64,000 nt of DNA. Origin: Eonycteris spelaea (Eukaryota > Chordata > Mammalia > Chiroptera > Pteropodidae). The stretch covers positions 7,874,001-7,938,000 of the forward strand of contig PUFA01000022.1 in assembly GCA_003508835.1 (NCBI GenBank), in the 5' to 3' direction. Position 1 is the stretch's first letter, and each line of letters opens with the position of its first letter. Position numbers and translations under genes: made by a program. Shown here one piece after another: positions 11,725 to 22,658 of the stretch. The notes under the pieces were generated by a model, which was not told where the DNA came from, did no database searches, and saw only the letters and a list, made by a program, of their open reading frames with translations.

Positions 11725-11793
11725 AGAGAACTTTGATAGTTCTCTCTTCCTGTGATCTACATGCACATTCCCTGAATTTAGAGAACTTTGATA
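11725..11793. other. Templated insertion flanked by a 14-bp direct repeat
   Basis: The 14-mer AGAGAACTTTGATA occurs exactly at 11725-11738 and again at 11780-11793. Of the 41 bp between them, 35 (11740-11774) match 12204-12238 at 34 of 35 positions in the same orientation. This is the structure of a short DNA copy inserted with a target-site duplication, with the likely source 464 bp downstream inside an L2 relic. There is no poly(A) tail. Confidence 0.6.
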
Positions 11794-12059
11794 CACTGAG
11801 TAGGGTCCTAGCTCGTTATTCCAACTCCCTTATTGTTTTAGATCACATATATGTTCGACTCATTGTATTTCCGTGATTAATAACCATTTATTTATATACT
11901 CGTTTGTTGAATGAGTGAGTGATATTTAGTATGTGTAAAGTAAGAAGAAAATGCTCTATTTTATGAGCATTTGCATCTCAAGTTAGTAAATGAGATCTGC
12001 ACTCACAATCAATTATTTAGAGCATAACTGGAGATCTCTCTCGAAGATAGAAATCTGAC
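11794..12059. other. Unique AT-rich sequence
   Basis: No repeat or coding signal is recognised. An octamer-like ATTTGCAT lies near 11970. Confidence 0.4.
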
Positions 12060-12415
12060 TTTTTTCACTGTCAGATTGAAACGCTTCAGTGATTCTGAAC
12101 AAGCTTTAGAATAAAGGCAAAGCTGAGCTTAGCACACAGCACTTTCAATTCAGACAGATGTTAGACTTCAAAAAGTGACTCCCTCAGAGAGATCGCCCAG
12201 ACCTTCTCTCTTCCTGTGACCTACATGCACATTCCCTGTGCTCCAGCTGCACCCTCTGCTTACCTCGAGTGTAGCATTCACTACACTATTAGGTCCTTGG
12301 ACAAGACCTATTCTTAATTGGCTCTTGTACATCCATTGCCAATACCCAGTACTTTGCACATAGTAGTTACTCAATAACTTTCTAGATAGGTGAATCAATT
12401 GCTTACATCTACATT
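12060..12415 (+). mobile_element. L2 LINE 3' fragment
   Basis: It follows the L2 3' region: 'ctttagaataaaggcaaagc' where the consensus has TTAGAATAAAATCCAAAC, then 'tgtgctccagctgcaccctc' where it has CTCCAGCCACAC, and finally 'ttgcacatagtagttactca' where it has CTGGCACATAGTAGGTGCTCA. It contains the source-like copy of the templated insertion at 11740. Confidence 0.65.
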
Positions 12416-13029
12416 TCAAATGCGCTTAAAATATGACCTAACCATCGTGCCCCTCACGAAACAACTTCTTTCTCCACACTTTTTATATTAAGGACATTCT
12501 TCTTATCACTTAGAATGGAAATTTTTGAGTTGTTTTAAGTGATCTGTATCTTCTTCAGCTCTCTCAACCATCATGCAAACAAAATGGCAATTTTACTTCT
12601 AATTAATCTCTCATTATCTTAATCTTAACATTTATTTTCACTTCCCTAGTGCTGCATCGTTCGGTCCCCACTGTGCTGGGTTAAAACAGATTTGACCGTC
12701 ATGTTTTCTTGCTATTTTATATTTCCAGAGCCATCACGAATGTAGCTTTATGTGACAGGCCCTCCCATATTCCCCTCCTCTTTCCTCAATGTATTTGCAT
12801 GTGCTTACTTCTCCTCAGCTCTGCTGTACTGATGTTAAGAAGTCAGCGTAATTACTAAACTCAGGAAACATTATCTTCTCATTCCGGTTGAATCTCTTCG
12901 ATTTAATCTAATCTGAAATTCCATCTCTCCCTGTTTTATCATTGTTGCATATATAGATTTAAGGGATTGTTCTTTTTTTCTTCTCTCTTTTTTTTTCCAC
13001 ATGTATCTTTCCCTTTACAATAGTGCAAT
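12416..13029. other. Unique non-coding sequence
   Basis: Pyrimidine-rich in part (T-runs near 12970-13000). The stretch around 12760-12830 vaguely resembles L2 but is too diverged to call. Confidence 0.4.
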
Positions 13030-13119
13030 GTCTTGAGGAGAAGAAATGCAGCATTTTTGTGGGTCCCCATTGCACTTCCTAGCCTCGTTCCTTGTACAGT
13101 TTGACATATAGTGGTTTGT
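13030..13119 (+). mobile_element. L2 LINE terminal fragment
   Basis: The segment 'gtgggtccccattgcacttc' followed by 'gacatatagtggtttgtaaa' parallels the L2 end GTATCCCCAGCACCTAG...ACATAGTAGGTGCTCAATAAA. It runs straight into the TAAAA microsatellite, which may have grown from this A-rich end. Confidence 0.5.
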
Positions 13120-13176
13120 AAAAAATAAAATAAAATAAAATAAAATAAAATAAAATAAAATAAAATAAAATAAAAA
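13120..13176. repeat. (TAAAA)n microsatellite
   Basis: About eleven tandem copies of the pentamer TAAAA with almost no interruption. The low divergence suggests it is length-polymorphic. Confidence 0.95.
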
Positions 13177-13371
13177 CAGCAGTTATTCTTCTGGTAACTT
13201 TAACCCACTCACCTATAAATGTTTCCTGGGTTTATCTAAATAAAAGGTTTTAAATAAGTGCCATATTTGTTCAGACAGTAAAATGTTGTAAACAAGCCAA
13301 ATAAAGCATTTATCCATTGCTTTATTTGTTGCCAACATTTGTAATTGGTAGACTTCATTTAATTTCCAAAG

Positions 13372-13439
13372 TCTTTTGAAAAGTGAAGAACAGATCAGTA
13401 GTATTGGGCAAGATTCTTGTATAGCCAAATCTGCTGGAG
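13372..13439 (+). other. Exon-like segment (68 nt, open frame)
   Basis: The 3' splice-site-like 'catttaatttccaaag' ends at 13371 and a strong donor, CTGGAG|GTAAGTGG, starts at 13440. One frame is open through the whole 68 nt and begins LLKSEEQISSIGQDS. The peptide matches no family I know. Paired decoy sites are common in introns, so real exon status is doubtful. Confidence 0.15.
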
Positions 13440-14289
13440 GTAAGTGGCAACTGACCCATTTGGCTGAGGCTGCTGTATTTCACAGCACAAATACACAGTT
13501 TGCTAAACTTTCAAATAGCATGTTTACCTATTTACAGCTTTTTTTTTTTTTTGAAGGAGGGGAGAGTCTGGCTTGTATAAACATTTAACTGTGACCTTTT
13601 ATATTCTTGACCTCTATACTAGTAAAGAATAAGCTTTCAGGATTTGCATTTGGAATCAGGGCTTAAATACACAAGTCCACCAGCTCACCAGTCAACTGAG
13701 CAGAGCAGAAAAAAAATGATGAGAGTGTAGATAATGAAGAAAAAAAAGAAAGAAGGAATAGTATATTAAGGGAGAAGAAAAACAACAAAGATTAAGAGAC
13801 GGTGCCGGCCTCTGAGCTAGGCACTTAAGATATATTATTGCATTAGTTTATCTTTACTGTAAGTGTAGAAAGAATATTCTCTAGTTCTTTCCACTGAAAA
13901 GGCCTGGAATCAGTGATAGCCCTATAGCAACGACCACATCTACTGGTCAGATCTCAATTTCTAAATACCACTTTCCACTTAAAGAAAGCATTCCTTGGGA
14001 AAAAAAAATGGCTGATTCCAAGGCTTGTGCAGGAAAACTGTCCATATGAAGCTGGAATAACTTGTTCAGAAAAGAAGGAAATGTCCAAAAAATAACTGAA
14101 TGTGATATAGGCGACAGAAGCCAGATCGAAGGGGCTCCACTGCCTAATCCTAAAACAACCTGAAGACCCAAATCAATAATAATAACAACAGATTAGAACA
14201 TACTCAACAAAATAGAAAAGTTTTCATCCATACGGATATCATGCTTGAAATTAACTATTTAAAAGAAACAGAATATTAAAAATGTATTT
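13440..14289. other. Unique sequence with T-run and weak MIR trace
   Basis: A T14 run lies at 13539-13552. At 13803-13865, 'tgagctaggcacttaagata' resembles the reverse complement of the MIR 3' part, but it is short and diverged. The rest is unassigned. The last 100-200 bp may be an upstream extension of the next L1. Confidence 0.4.
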
Positions 14290-14825
14290 AGGCACCTGTC
14301 CTCTAAGTGCTTATTGAGTACCAGGGGAAGATTTAACTTTATAGAGGAGAAAATTTGCTGACGCCACTGCGATTGGATCATCAAATTTAATACCACCATA
14401 ATGGTGCACATTGATATAGACTGTCATCTAACCAGACGCAGTAAGTAGAACAATTCCTGTGGAATCTAATTAAGCGAAAACATTTAAAAAATCTAAATCC
14501 AGAGATATTTTACAAAATTACCAGCCTGTAATCTTCAAAACTGTCAAGGTCACGAAAGTCTGGGCAAAGACTGAGGAACTGCTTCAAACTCAAGGCTAAA
14601 CCTAATGCAGAAACTAAATTCAACAGGTAATTTTAAACTGACCCATTTTGCTGTAAAGGACGCTATTGGGACAGTTGGTGAGATTTGAAAAGAGTTTCAA
14701 AGTAAGCTGACAGTGAAATATCAAAAATGACTTCCAGATTTTGATGGTTGCACTGTGGAATTATACAAGACTGTTGTTTGTAGACAATTAGATCAGCAAC
14801 TTATTCTCAAGTGGCACAGGAAAAA
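14290..14825 (+). mobile_element. L1M LINE 3' UTR fragment
   Basis: It matches the old L1M 3' UTR closely in order. 'ggatcatcaaatttaatacc' leads to 'aaatctaaatccagagatat', then 'cttcaaaactgtcaaggtca' and 'aaagactgaggaactgcttc', then 'gatggttgcactgtggaatt' and 'caacttattctcaagtggca'. There is no coding capacity. Confidence 0.8.
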
Positions 14826-16149
14826 AATCTTTGTCTTATGCTTGAAAATTGTCTCTAAGTTTGAAAACTATTTCAAATAACTTTATAACAGTCTATGTCA
14901 CAAATGAAGACTAATTCCTAGATTTAAAGAACATAAATTTAAATTTATGAAAGGAAACATTTCTCTATAATGAAACAAAACCACTTGATGATTTCACATT
15001 AGCAAACACAGAGGTATGACCATGGACTTTGTTCTTTCTCTTTCTGCTTTGTTCTTTCTGCTTTAAAACATATACACGATATATACATATCTCCATGGTA
15101 TATATTATGGAAAAGGGAAGAATAAGCTAAACCATGTTTAAAGTAATCTATTATATTTTAATGAATCAAAAAATGGCACTTAGGTGAATCTCAGAGCAGA
15201 AATGAAGAAGGAATCACTGTGCTTAATTATTTCAGAACTGTTCTATTGTCTTATGTTGCACATGTGATTAATATTTCACATTCTAAGTAAAAGACATATT
15301 CCCTCAAGGTATCTCCCAGCAAAAGTTTATTTGGAAAACCAAGCTTTTCAAAATGATCAACTGCTTTGCCTTCTGCTTTTCACAGCTGGCAGGGTAATCC
15401 GTAACATCAGGAAGTAGCACAATACCTTGTAATTACAGACAGAAAACAAAAAACAAAAAAAAAAAAACAAACAAACAACAAACAAACAAAACATTGTTGC
15501 ATCAAAGAATTTGATACTAGTAAGAGGCAAAGTCAGGGGATAACATGAATCATAAACTTTGTAGTTTGACTTATATGAGTTTTACTAAACATTTTCCATC
15601 ATATTTATCTATAAAATCAAGGACAAACTGACAAACCATTCTGAATCTTGCGTTTACATTTAGCAAAACAGAAATATAATCTGTCACAGAGCTGTTTAGA
15701 GATGAAGTGACATTACAAATGCAAAGCTGCTGGCACAGGACTGTTTGATTTGTTGCTTTTCTTTTTTAAATGGATATGCATTATTGATTAACTTTCATCT
15801 AAATAATCTATTTGACAAATAGACTGTACTTTCCCATGAATTACTGGGCTCTGGATCAGTGGAATGCCAAAATTAAGGATTATGTGGAGTGTGTCAGATA
15901 AATCACATACAGATTCTTTTTTTGGTATCGGATTCAAAATCATGACCTCAATGTCTCCTGCCAACTCTATGGTAGGATGATCCATTAAACAGAACAGCTA
16001 AATGTACTAAAAAGGCACCATAAACATCTTTACAGGCCTTCTCTTAGTATTTAGGCAAGCCTCAAGGAATATACAGTTGATGATTATTCATGGATTCTGC
16101 ATTTACAAAATCACCTACTCGCTAACATTTATTTGTAACTCCTCATTGA
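14826..16149. other. Unique AT-rich sequence with CAAA-rich tract
   Basis: It contains an A-rich (CAAA)n-like tract at 15441-15491, including an A13 run. The tract could be an old retroposon tail, but no SINE or LINE body is recognised before it. A minus-strand open frame at 15985-15788 has no recognisable domain. Confidence 0.45.
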
Positions 16150-16390
16150 TACTTATGTGTTTTGTGGTCATTTTCGGCCATACAAAGTCCAGCAAAAACT
16201 TTGACCCTCCTCACATGCACTTCCCAGCGGAGGTCAAATAAAGCAAAGCTTCACTCTCTTCTCTGAACTCTCATAAACAAGTGTCTTTCTGATGGTCAAT
16301 TTTTACCATATTTTTTCTCACATGTTGTGTTTTTTCATGGTGATTCTGTTGTTTAAAATGTCTCCCAAGCACAGTAAGATATGCCTGTCT
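16150..16390 (+). mobile_element. Possible DNA transposon relic (Tigger-like?)
   Basis: The segment 'ttcatggtgattctgttgtt' followed by 'taaaatgtctcccaagcaca' resembles a stretch I associate with pogo/Tigger-type elements. No terminal repeats can be placed and no frame survives. This is a weak recollection-based call. Confidence 0.2.
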
Positions 16391-16414
16391 TACTCTTACA
16401 CAGATACATGTCAT

Positions 16415-16685
16415 TGGATTTAGGACCCCACTGAATAATACATGATGTCCCCCTCAACTTAAGATCTTTAATTTAATTCTATCTTTGAACATTCATTTCC
16501 GAAAAAAAATGTAAAATTCACAGGCTCCAGGAATTAGGACATATCTTTTGAAGGACCACCATTCAATCCATTATAACCTTCCCCATGGCCCTCAAAATTC
16601 TTATCTATTTCATGTGCAAAATATATTCACCCCATCTCAATACCCCAAAGGTCTAAATCATAAACTCTAGCTATTATGTTATATG
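16415..16685 (-). mobile_element. MaLR-type LTR plus adjoining internal relic
   Basis: The plus strand fits the reverse complement of a MaLR-like LTR border: 'aacttaagatctttaattta', 'ttcacaggctccaggaatta', 'ggacatatcttttgaaggac'. It continues into 'cctcaaaattcttatctatt' and 'caaaatatattcaccccatc', known from sequence flanking such LTRs. It is highly diverged and the exact family is uncertain. Confidence 0.5.
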
Positions 16686-16839
16686 AAATTGGACATACAT
16701 ATCATAACTTCTAAATCAATCACAGAAAAATATAACTATATAAAGAGCTGTACACAAAAGCATTATATATTTATATTGAAATTGAATGCTAAAAGATATT
16801 CATTTTAACTTTAAAGGGCAATAAAAGGAGGAAAGAAAA

Positions 16840-17330
16840 TCAAAATATGGGAGAAACAAATGGAAAAGAATAACAAAATAAAGGATTTAATTCAATATAT
16901 CAACAACTGCATTAAATAAAAATGGTCTTACTACATCAACTTAAAGACCAAAATTGTCAAATTGGATAATTTTATGCTGTCTACAACTCACTTCACCTAC
17001 AACAATATAAGTAGATTTAAAGTATAAAACTATATACCATGTAAACACTAATCAGAAACAGCTGGAATGGCTACATTAATATCAGACAATACAGACTTAA
17101 AAGCAAAGCTATAGAAGGGACTAAAAAGGAAATTACATAATTATAACAGAATTTATTCAACAAGGTAACATGATAATCCTAAACGTGAATGCACCTAACA
17201 AAGCTTCAAAATACATAAAACACTAAACTGATATAACTAGAAGGAGAAACAGACATTCACAACTATAACCGAGGACTTCAAACGCTCTCTTGGGAATGAA
17301 AAGAACCACTAGGTAGAATATCAGCGAGTG
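16840..17330 (+). mobile_element. L1M ORF2 fragment (endonuclease region)
   Basis: It carries degraded L1 ORF2 text: 'tttatgctgtctacaactca' (consensus TATGCTGTCTACAAGAAACTCA), 'ggctacattaatatcagaca', 'aattacataattataacaga' and 'gaatgcacctaacaaagctt'. It ends near 'ctataaccgaggacttcaaa'. Stops and indels are frequent, so no reverse transcriptase is encoded. It overlaps in consensus position with the L1 piece at 18750. Confidence 0.8.
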
Positions 17331-18329
17331 TTTACACTCACTTTGCGATGCAATGTCTATTGTCCTGACACAAAAATGATGTAGGAAAAGTCCCATTCTA
17401 GAAACCTGATAAATGTATGTGTGTATATAATAATGTCTGTATTCAGGTAGAAATATAAAAATGAAGGGAAGAAACACAAGAATGAAAAAATAAAAGAAAT
17501 TTCTGAAAGCATAACTATCATTATAAAAGTAATTAAGTCTAGAGACAGTAATGTAACATTTATTTCAATCTTAACAAATCCTTGCAATAGTTGCACATTT
17601 TATGGTAGTGATACATTTGTATAAATTCATAATAGAAAATGTTATTTTTCTTTTGAAAGGTATAACTATTGAGTTATCCTTTGATGATCTTATTAAATTT
17701 GATAATACCTTTCAAGTGTTAAATAATACTTTTTCCCCATGTTAAATTTCAAATAATAATGATTTTTGTAAAGAAAACACAAAATTATATGAAATAAATC
17801 TTAAGAATAAAAAGAGGAATATATCACTCATATATTAATTCTATTCTTCCATGGAAATGCATTTATTGAAAAGACATTTATCACATAAGTATACTTATCA
17901 ATCATTTCCCTGTGAGAAATTTCATCAAAAATGGAACATAATAATCCTTAAGTATAGCATGGTTATTTTAAGTGTCATTTTGTTCTTCCTTTTTTCTCCC
18001 TTTACAAATTTCTACAGAAATATAATTTCTTACATGAAAGTTAAGCCATTCTGTTTATAAAAATTTGTTTTACTGCTGCACAGCTCATGTTTATTGGACT
18101 AGAATACATGATTAATTGTCCATAAAGACAATATCTAGTTAAATAATTAAAAGATATTAATGTCTTATGAATAACGATGACTTGTTATATTAAAGGGAAA
18201 AAAGAGAAGGTATAATACTAACTATATACAAAATGTTTGTTATTTTAAAACATTATTTAAGAATTACACGGTATAACCATGTTTGCTAATAAGTTCAGTT
18301 AAGACCGCCACTTGTACGATATCATTGTT
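17331..18329. other. Unassigned AT-rich sequence between L1 pieces
   Basis: Very AT-rich, with no recognised family. It separates two same-strand L1 ORF2 fragments and may itself be decayed LINE material. Confidence 0.4.
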
Positions 18330-18540
18330 TTTGTTAAAATTAGTACATTCTGTATTACTTGAAGTTTTTATAAGATTTTTTCCTGACTTACAAAAATCAG
18401 TCATGACTACATGGCTCATGTAACCCCTACCAAAATCAAGATACAGAATTGTTCCGCCAATGTGTTGTATAGCTATAACTGCAACCATTAATAGCCACAC
18501 AGGACCCCCTTCTCCCTAACACGGGGCAGTCACTAAAATG
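18330..18540 (-). mobile_element. L1 3' UTR fragment, antisense
   Basis: The plus strand shows 'acccctaccaaaatcaagat' then 'acagaattgttccgccaatg', later 'aggacccccttctccctaac'. This parallels the reverse complement of L1MA/L1MB 3' UTRs (CCACCATAATCAAGATACAGAACAGTTCC). It lies in the opposite orientation to the flanking L1 ORF2 pieces. Confidence 0.6.
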
Positions 18541-18749
18541 TCATAACCAGTAGACTGTATTGTTATGCATACATAATTCAATATCTAGAGCAAATAAATG
18601 ATAGAAAGTGATATACTCAAAAAACTATAGGTAAATCAAAATAAATTCTAAGAAAATGTTATGTAACCCACACTAAGAGGGAAAATGAAAAATGAAATGA
18701 ATATAAAAATAAAAACAATTGTAAAACAGAGAGAACAAGAGGGAAAAAA

Positions 18750-19495
18750 ACAGTAAAAGAAACTGGCACATTTCGTCTTAATACATTACTAATTACATTA
18801 AATGCAATTAAAAGACAAATATGTAGACAAACTAGAAAGCTTCAAAAACTTGAAACAAAAACTGGTAGAACTAAAAAAGGAAGAAAAAAACTAAATCCAC
18901 GATTATGGGTGGGGACATCAAATTACCTCACTCAGAAGTGACACGACAGAATATGAGCAAAGACACAGAACTGCACAGCACCGCCAGACAGCAGGATCTA
19001 ACTGATGTTTCCAAACACTTGACCCGACAACAAGAGCATCCCTATTCACCAGATATGCCACTGGAAAAGTCAACAAGACAGAGCACATCACGGGTTCCAA
19101 AACAAACCTCAAAAAACTTAGGAGAACTGAAAATATATAGAATGTGTTATCTAAATAAAATAACGGAAAATATGCAGAGTATATTCACTGAATACTACAG
19201 AATCAATCGAGCAATCAATAAAAGAAAAAGGATGGGAAAATCTCCAGACAGCTAGAAGGTAAACAGACTTCTAAATGATCTGTAAGAGGAAGTTTCAAGG
19301 GTAATAAAAAAAAAAAAATTGGACAGAATGAAAATGAAAAGTATAACATCAAAATTTGTGGGATGTAGTGAATGAGGTACTAAGACATTTATAGCACTAA
19401 ATGTTTACATTAGCAAGTAAGATGGTATCAAATCAAAAAGCTTCCACCTGCAAAAATTAGGGAAAAAAGAGTAAGGTAAAGGCAAAGCAAACAGA
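18750..19495 (+). mobile_element. L1M ORF2 fragment (endonuclease to RT start)
   Basis: It contains 'aattacattaaatgcaatta', 'aaatccacgattatgggtgg', 'cagcaggatctaactgatgt', 'ctgaatactacagaatcaat' and 'tcaaaatttgtgggatgtag'. 'tttatagcactaaatgttta' and 'aatcaaaaagcttccacctg' follow. These are in ORF2 order. A 116-codon frame at 18905-19255 is a decayed remnant of this ORF2, not a separate gene. The copy is internally deleted and ends near the MaLR LTR at 19602. Confidence 0.85.
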
Positions 19496-19601
19496 TACAG
19501 GTTGTTTAAGAGGCACATTTTCTGAGTAAATACCATTTTCCCAGCAAAAGCCTGGACGTGTATTTTTTGATGATGGTAAACAGAATATCTGTATAATGGC
19601 C

Positions 19602-19975
19602 TGTCTTAGTCTGCTTGGGTTGGCATAACAAAATACCACAGACTGGGTGGTTTAAACAATCGAAAGTTATTTTCTCACAGCTCTGGAAGCACGAAGTCTA
19701 AGTTCGGGGCCCAGCATGGTCAGGTTCTAACGAGAGCCTCCTCCTGGCCTCAGATGGCCGGCCACCTTCTCCCAGTGTCCTCATAGGCGAGAGCGAGCGA
19801 GACTGAAACGAGAGCTCTCTGATGTCCTTTTCATAATGGCACCGATCTCATCACGAAGGCCCCAACCTCATGCCCTCATCTAAACCCGACGACCTCCCCA
19901 AGGCCCATCACATTGGAGGTTGGGGCTCAAGCCATGGATTTGGTGGGACCCACACATTCAGGCCCCAGCAGGCCC
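19602..19975 (-). mobile_element. MaLR (MLT1/MST-type) solo LTR, antisense
   Basis: It opens with 'tgtcttagtctgcttgggtt' and 'caaaataccacagactgggt'. 'gttattttctcacagctctg' and 'cagatggccggccaccttct' follow, and it ends with 'gacccacacattcaggcccc'. It keeps more CpGs than its surroundings ('gcgagagcgagcgagac' near 19788). Non-coding; it abuts the dead L1 ORF2 fragment. Confidence 0.8.
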
Positions 19976-20489
19976 AACAGGCACAGCTGAGTTAAATGGG
20001 TCTATGTGGAATGTTGCAAGATTAAGTGACCATCTGTAAACTGAAAGGATTGACTGGCCACCACACTGATACCCAAGGAGATTTTAACGATGTGTGACAG
20101 CCATAAACTTGATCTGATCCTTGCTTCCAGATAGGATTAATTGGCTTTCATCTCTCGACCATGTTCTCTAATTTATGGTCTATTATTTAAAACCCTTTCC
20201 AGCCCTGCAAAACCTTCTCTTTTTTGCTCTATTCTCTTTTATTCAAGGAAATTCTTCCCCGGTCATGTTTTTAATATAAAACCTTGATAAAAGCAGCCAA
20301 AAGCATACAACACATACCACTAATGTCCATTTGTTACATCATCTGCTTTCCGAGTTATTGCTGAACTTTTACCCAATGTTTTGCTACCATGGATCATACT
20401 CACCATTCTCCAGCCATAACTACCCAACCACTAAGGTCTTCTCCTTTTTAGGATAAGACCATAACTCTAGGTACTAATGTCCATATCAA
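19976..20489. other. Unique non-coding sequence
   Basis: Complex, repeat-free sequence of moderate G+C. Nothing is recognised. Confidence 0.45.
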
Positions 20490-20745
20490 TTAGATAGGTT
20501 AAATTATGCTGTGATGGTAACAACTTCCATTAGCTTAACAACAACAACAACAAAACTTTGTCCTTGCACATAGTATAGGGAAAATGTGGTTGATAAGGAA
20601 TCAACTTCAGACAGTGACAGGCTAAGGCTGATGTAGGCTTTGCCATCCATTAGCTGTAACATCTAGAGCCCTTGACCTACTTAGTACACTGCCGGATGTG
20701 TGTGTTAGATACTATGGCAGATGTAAAACATATTCTATATTTCTT
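20490..20745. repeat. Ancient interspersed repeat, LTR-like
   Basis: 'gataggttaaattatgctgt' followed by 'tccattagcttaacaacaac' and later 'gccatccattagctgtaaca' resembles the same old repeat family seen at 28940-29580. The family name is not certain. An (AAC)n run is included at about 20538-20552. Confidence 0.4.
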
Positions 20746-22056
20746 CTGTTTCCCATAGCACAAAGTAAATATTGGATATAATTAACTGCTTGATGAGCAA
20801 TAAAAAACTAAAAGCAAAATGAAAACAAAACAAAAAACACTAAAAGCTCTCCCTCCAAATATGAAATCATATATTTGAGTCACTTATATAATATTTGATA
20901 AAAATAAATGCTTACATTTCCCAAATAAAAAACAGAAAAAAATTTCTATTTTTTGTTAGACAAAATAATAAATATATTTATGAATTTAGCATCAGAAGAT
21001 AATAAACCATGCATCGATCACCTGTTAGATTCCAGATGTGATAGTATAAGCACTATAAATATATGAAGAAAATAGAGGAGTATTAAAGCATTACTTCAGA
21101 AAAGAAAAATATGAAATATACATAATCTTGAATTTCTAAAGACCTAAATCATTATAAGTTCTACTTGGTTTATAAAGAAAATAGGGTAAGTATACGATTA
21201 ATCTGTGATTTCAGAACGGGCTAGAACTTAGAAAAAAAATCACTAAGTAAATAAAGGTTATTCTTGCATCACCTTGCTTCATTTTCCCTTACTGATTTCT
21301 CTTTTCTCCTTCTACCTCATCAGCCTAGATTCCCTAGAATTACATCCAGTTGTCCAAGGACATACGGGAGCCATGTCAGACACTACTCCTGTGCAGTGAA
21401 TCATGGTTAACTTTCTTTACTTCCACCAAAACATGTCCAGAAAAACTCCATCCCTTGTTTATCACATAAATCCACACGAATGCAAGCAATGGCAATGTCA
21501 TACAATTGTTTATGCACGGATTTAAACAAAGACCATCTCTATTATTAGAAAAAAAATAAGTTATAAACATAATGCATAAATAGGCTCTCATAACCTAAAG
21601 TCACCCACCAGGATCTACATGTGAGTAGTAGGGCAGATAATTTTGTCCAAGAAAGGAAGATGATAAGGAAATTGACTTCATTCAGCACATACGTTTCAAG
21701 CCACGTGTTACTTTTACATATTCTCTCAATTTTGTGTAGATCTTGTTGTCACCAAATAACAAATGATTGAGATTAAAAATTTGTGCAACATAATTAATAG
21801 CGCTAACAAGTTGTATGAAAGTTATTCAGAAGTTTTGAAACTTTAATTTCTATTGTTAGTCGCATTTTTTAATTTAATTTCTATTCTATTATGCTTTCAG
21901 CTCTTATTGAACTCATGCTATATGGGCATGAGTTAAATAGAGGGTATCTCACAGCAAATAGCTCAAGATCATGTTATGCCAATATCCTCTTAACATTTCA
22001 GTAGAAAAAAACACTGATATAAGAAATTCACATGAGAAAAAAGGCTGAATAAACTT
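20746..22056. other. Unique sequence
   Basis: AT-rich to about 21240, then more complex (21260-21600, with no repeat recognised). A minus-strand open frame at 21591-21376 has no recognisable domain. Confidence 0.45.
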
Positions 22057-22658
22057 TGTGTTAGTTTTCAATTAGTACTGTACCAAATTCCCAAACTTTT
22101 TTTCACTTAACACCAATTTATTTCTCGGTTTTGTAGGTCAGAAGTCGGTCCAGTTTACTGAGCTGGTTTCTCTGCTCACGTCTCACAAGGCCAAAATCAT
22201 GGTTTCGGCAGAGCTATGTTCCTCTCTGGGGGCCTGAGGGGAGAATCGTTCCAGGCTCATTCAAATTGGCAGAATCGTACCATGCAGCTGAAGCCCTGTC
22301 TCTCGCTGGCTGTCATTTGAGCCTCGGCTCCTAGGGGCCGCTTTCCTGGTACTTGTATGTGGGACTCCCACATCTCAGAACCAGCAACAGCAGGTGGACT
22401 ACTTCTGACAATTCTCTATCTCTTCTGATTATTATCCTTCTGTGGCATCTCTTCCTAATTTCAACAGGAAAGGCACTTCACTTTTAAGGGCTCCTGTGAT
22501 TAAATCGACCCACCAGGTAATCAACATAATCAACCCATCTCAAATTCTATCACTGTAATCACATCTGCAACATCCCTTTTGACATGTATACCATTTTAAT
22601 AGGCTCCAGAGATTACGGTATGAGAATGCCTTTGGGAGAGGGGTATTAGTCTAACACA
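22057..22658 (-). mobile_element. MaLR-related LTR, antisense, with TG...CA ends
   Basis: The segment begins TGTGTTAG and ends CTAACACA, a perfect 8-bp inverted pair with canonical TG/CA termini. Inside are 'caatttatttctcggttttg', 'gaggggagaatcgttccagg' and 'tttaagggctcctgtgatta', then 'gtaatcacatctgcaacatc' and 'gagattacggtatgagaatg'. All are in the order expected for the reverse of an old MaLR LTR. No clear 5-bp target duplication is visible. Confidence 0.6.

Noticed and set aside
15441..15491. A-rich CAAA tract as the tail of a young SINE
   Set aside because: No A/B boxes or known SINE body precede it, so I list it only as a simple tract.
18905..19255. 116-codon plus-strand open frame
   Set aside because: It lies wholly inside a degraded L1 ORF2 fragment and is a remnant of that frame, not an independent gene.
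19788..19812. CpG cluster read as a possible CpG island
   Set aside because: It is short and lies inside a MaLR LTR, whose consensus is CpG-richer than the flanks.
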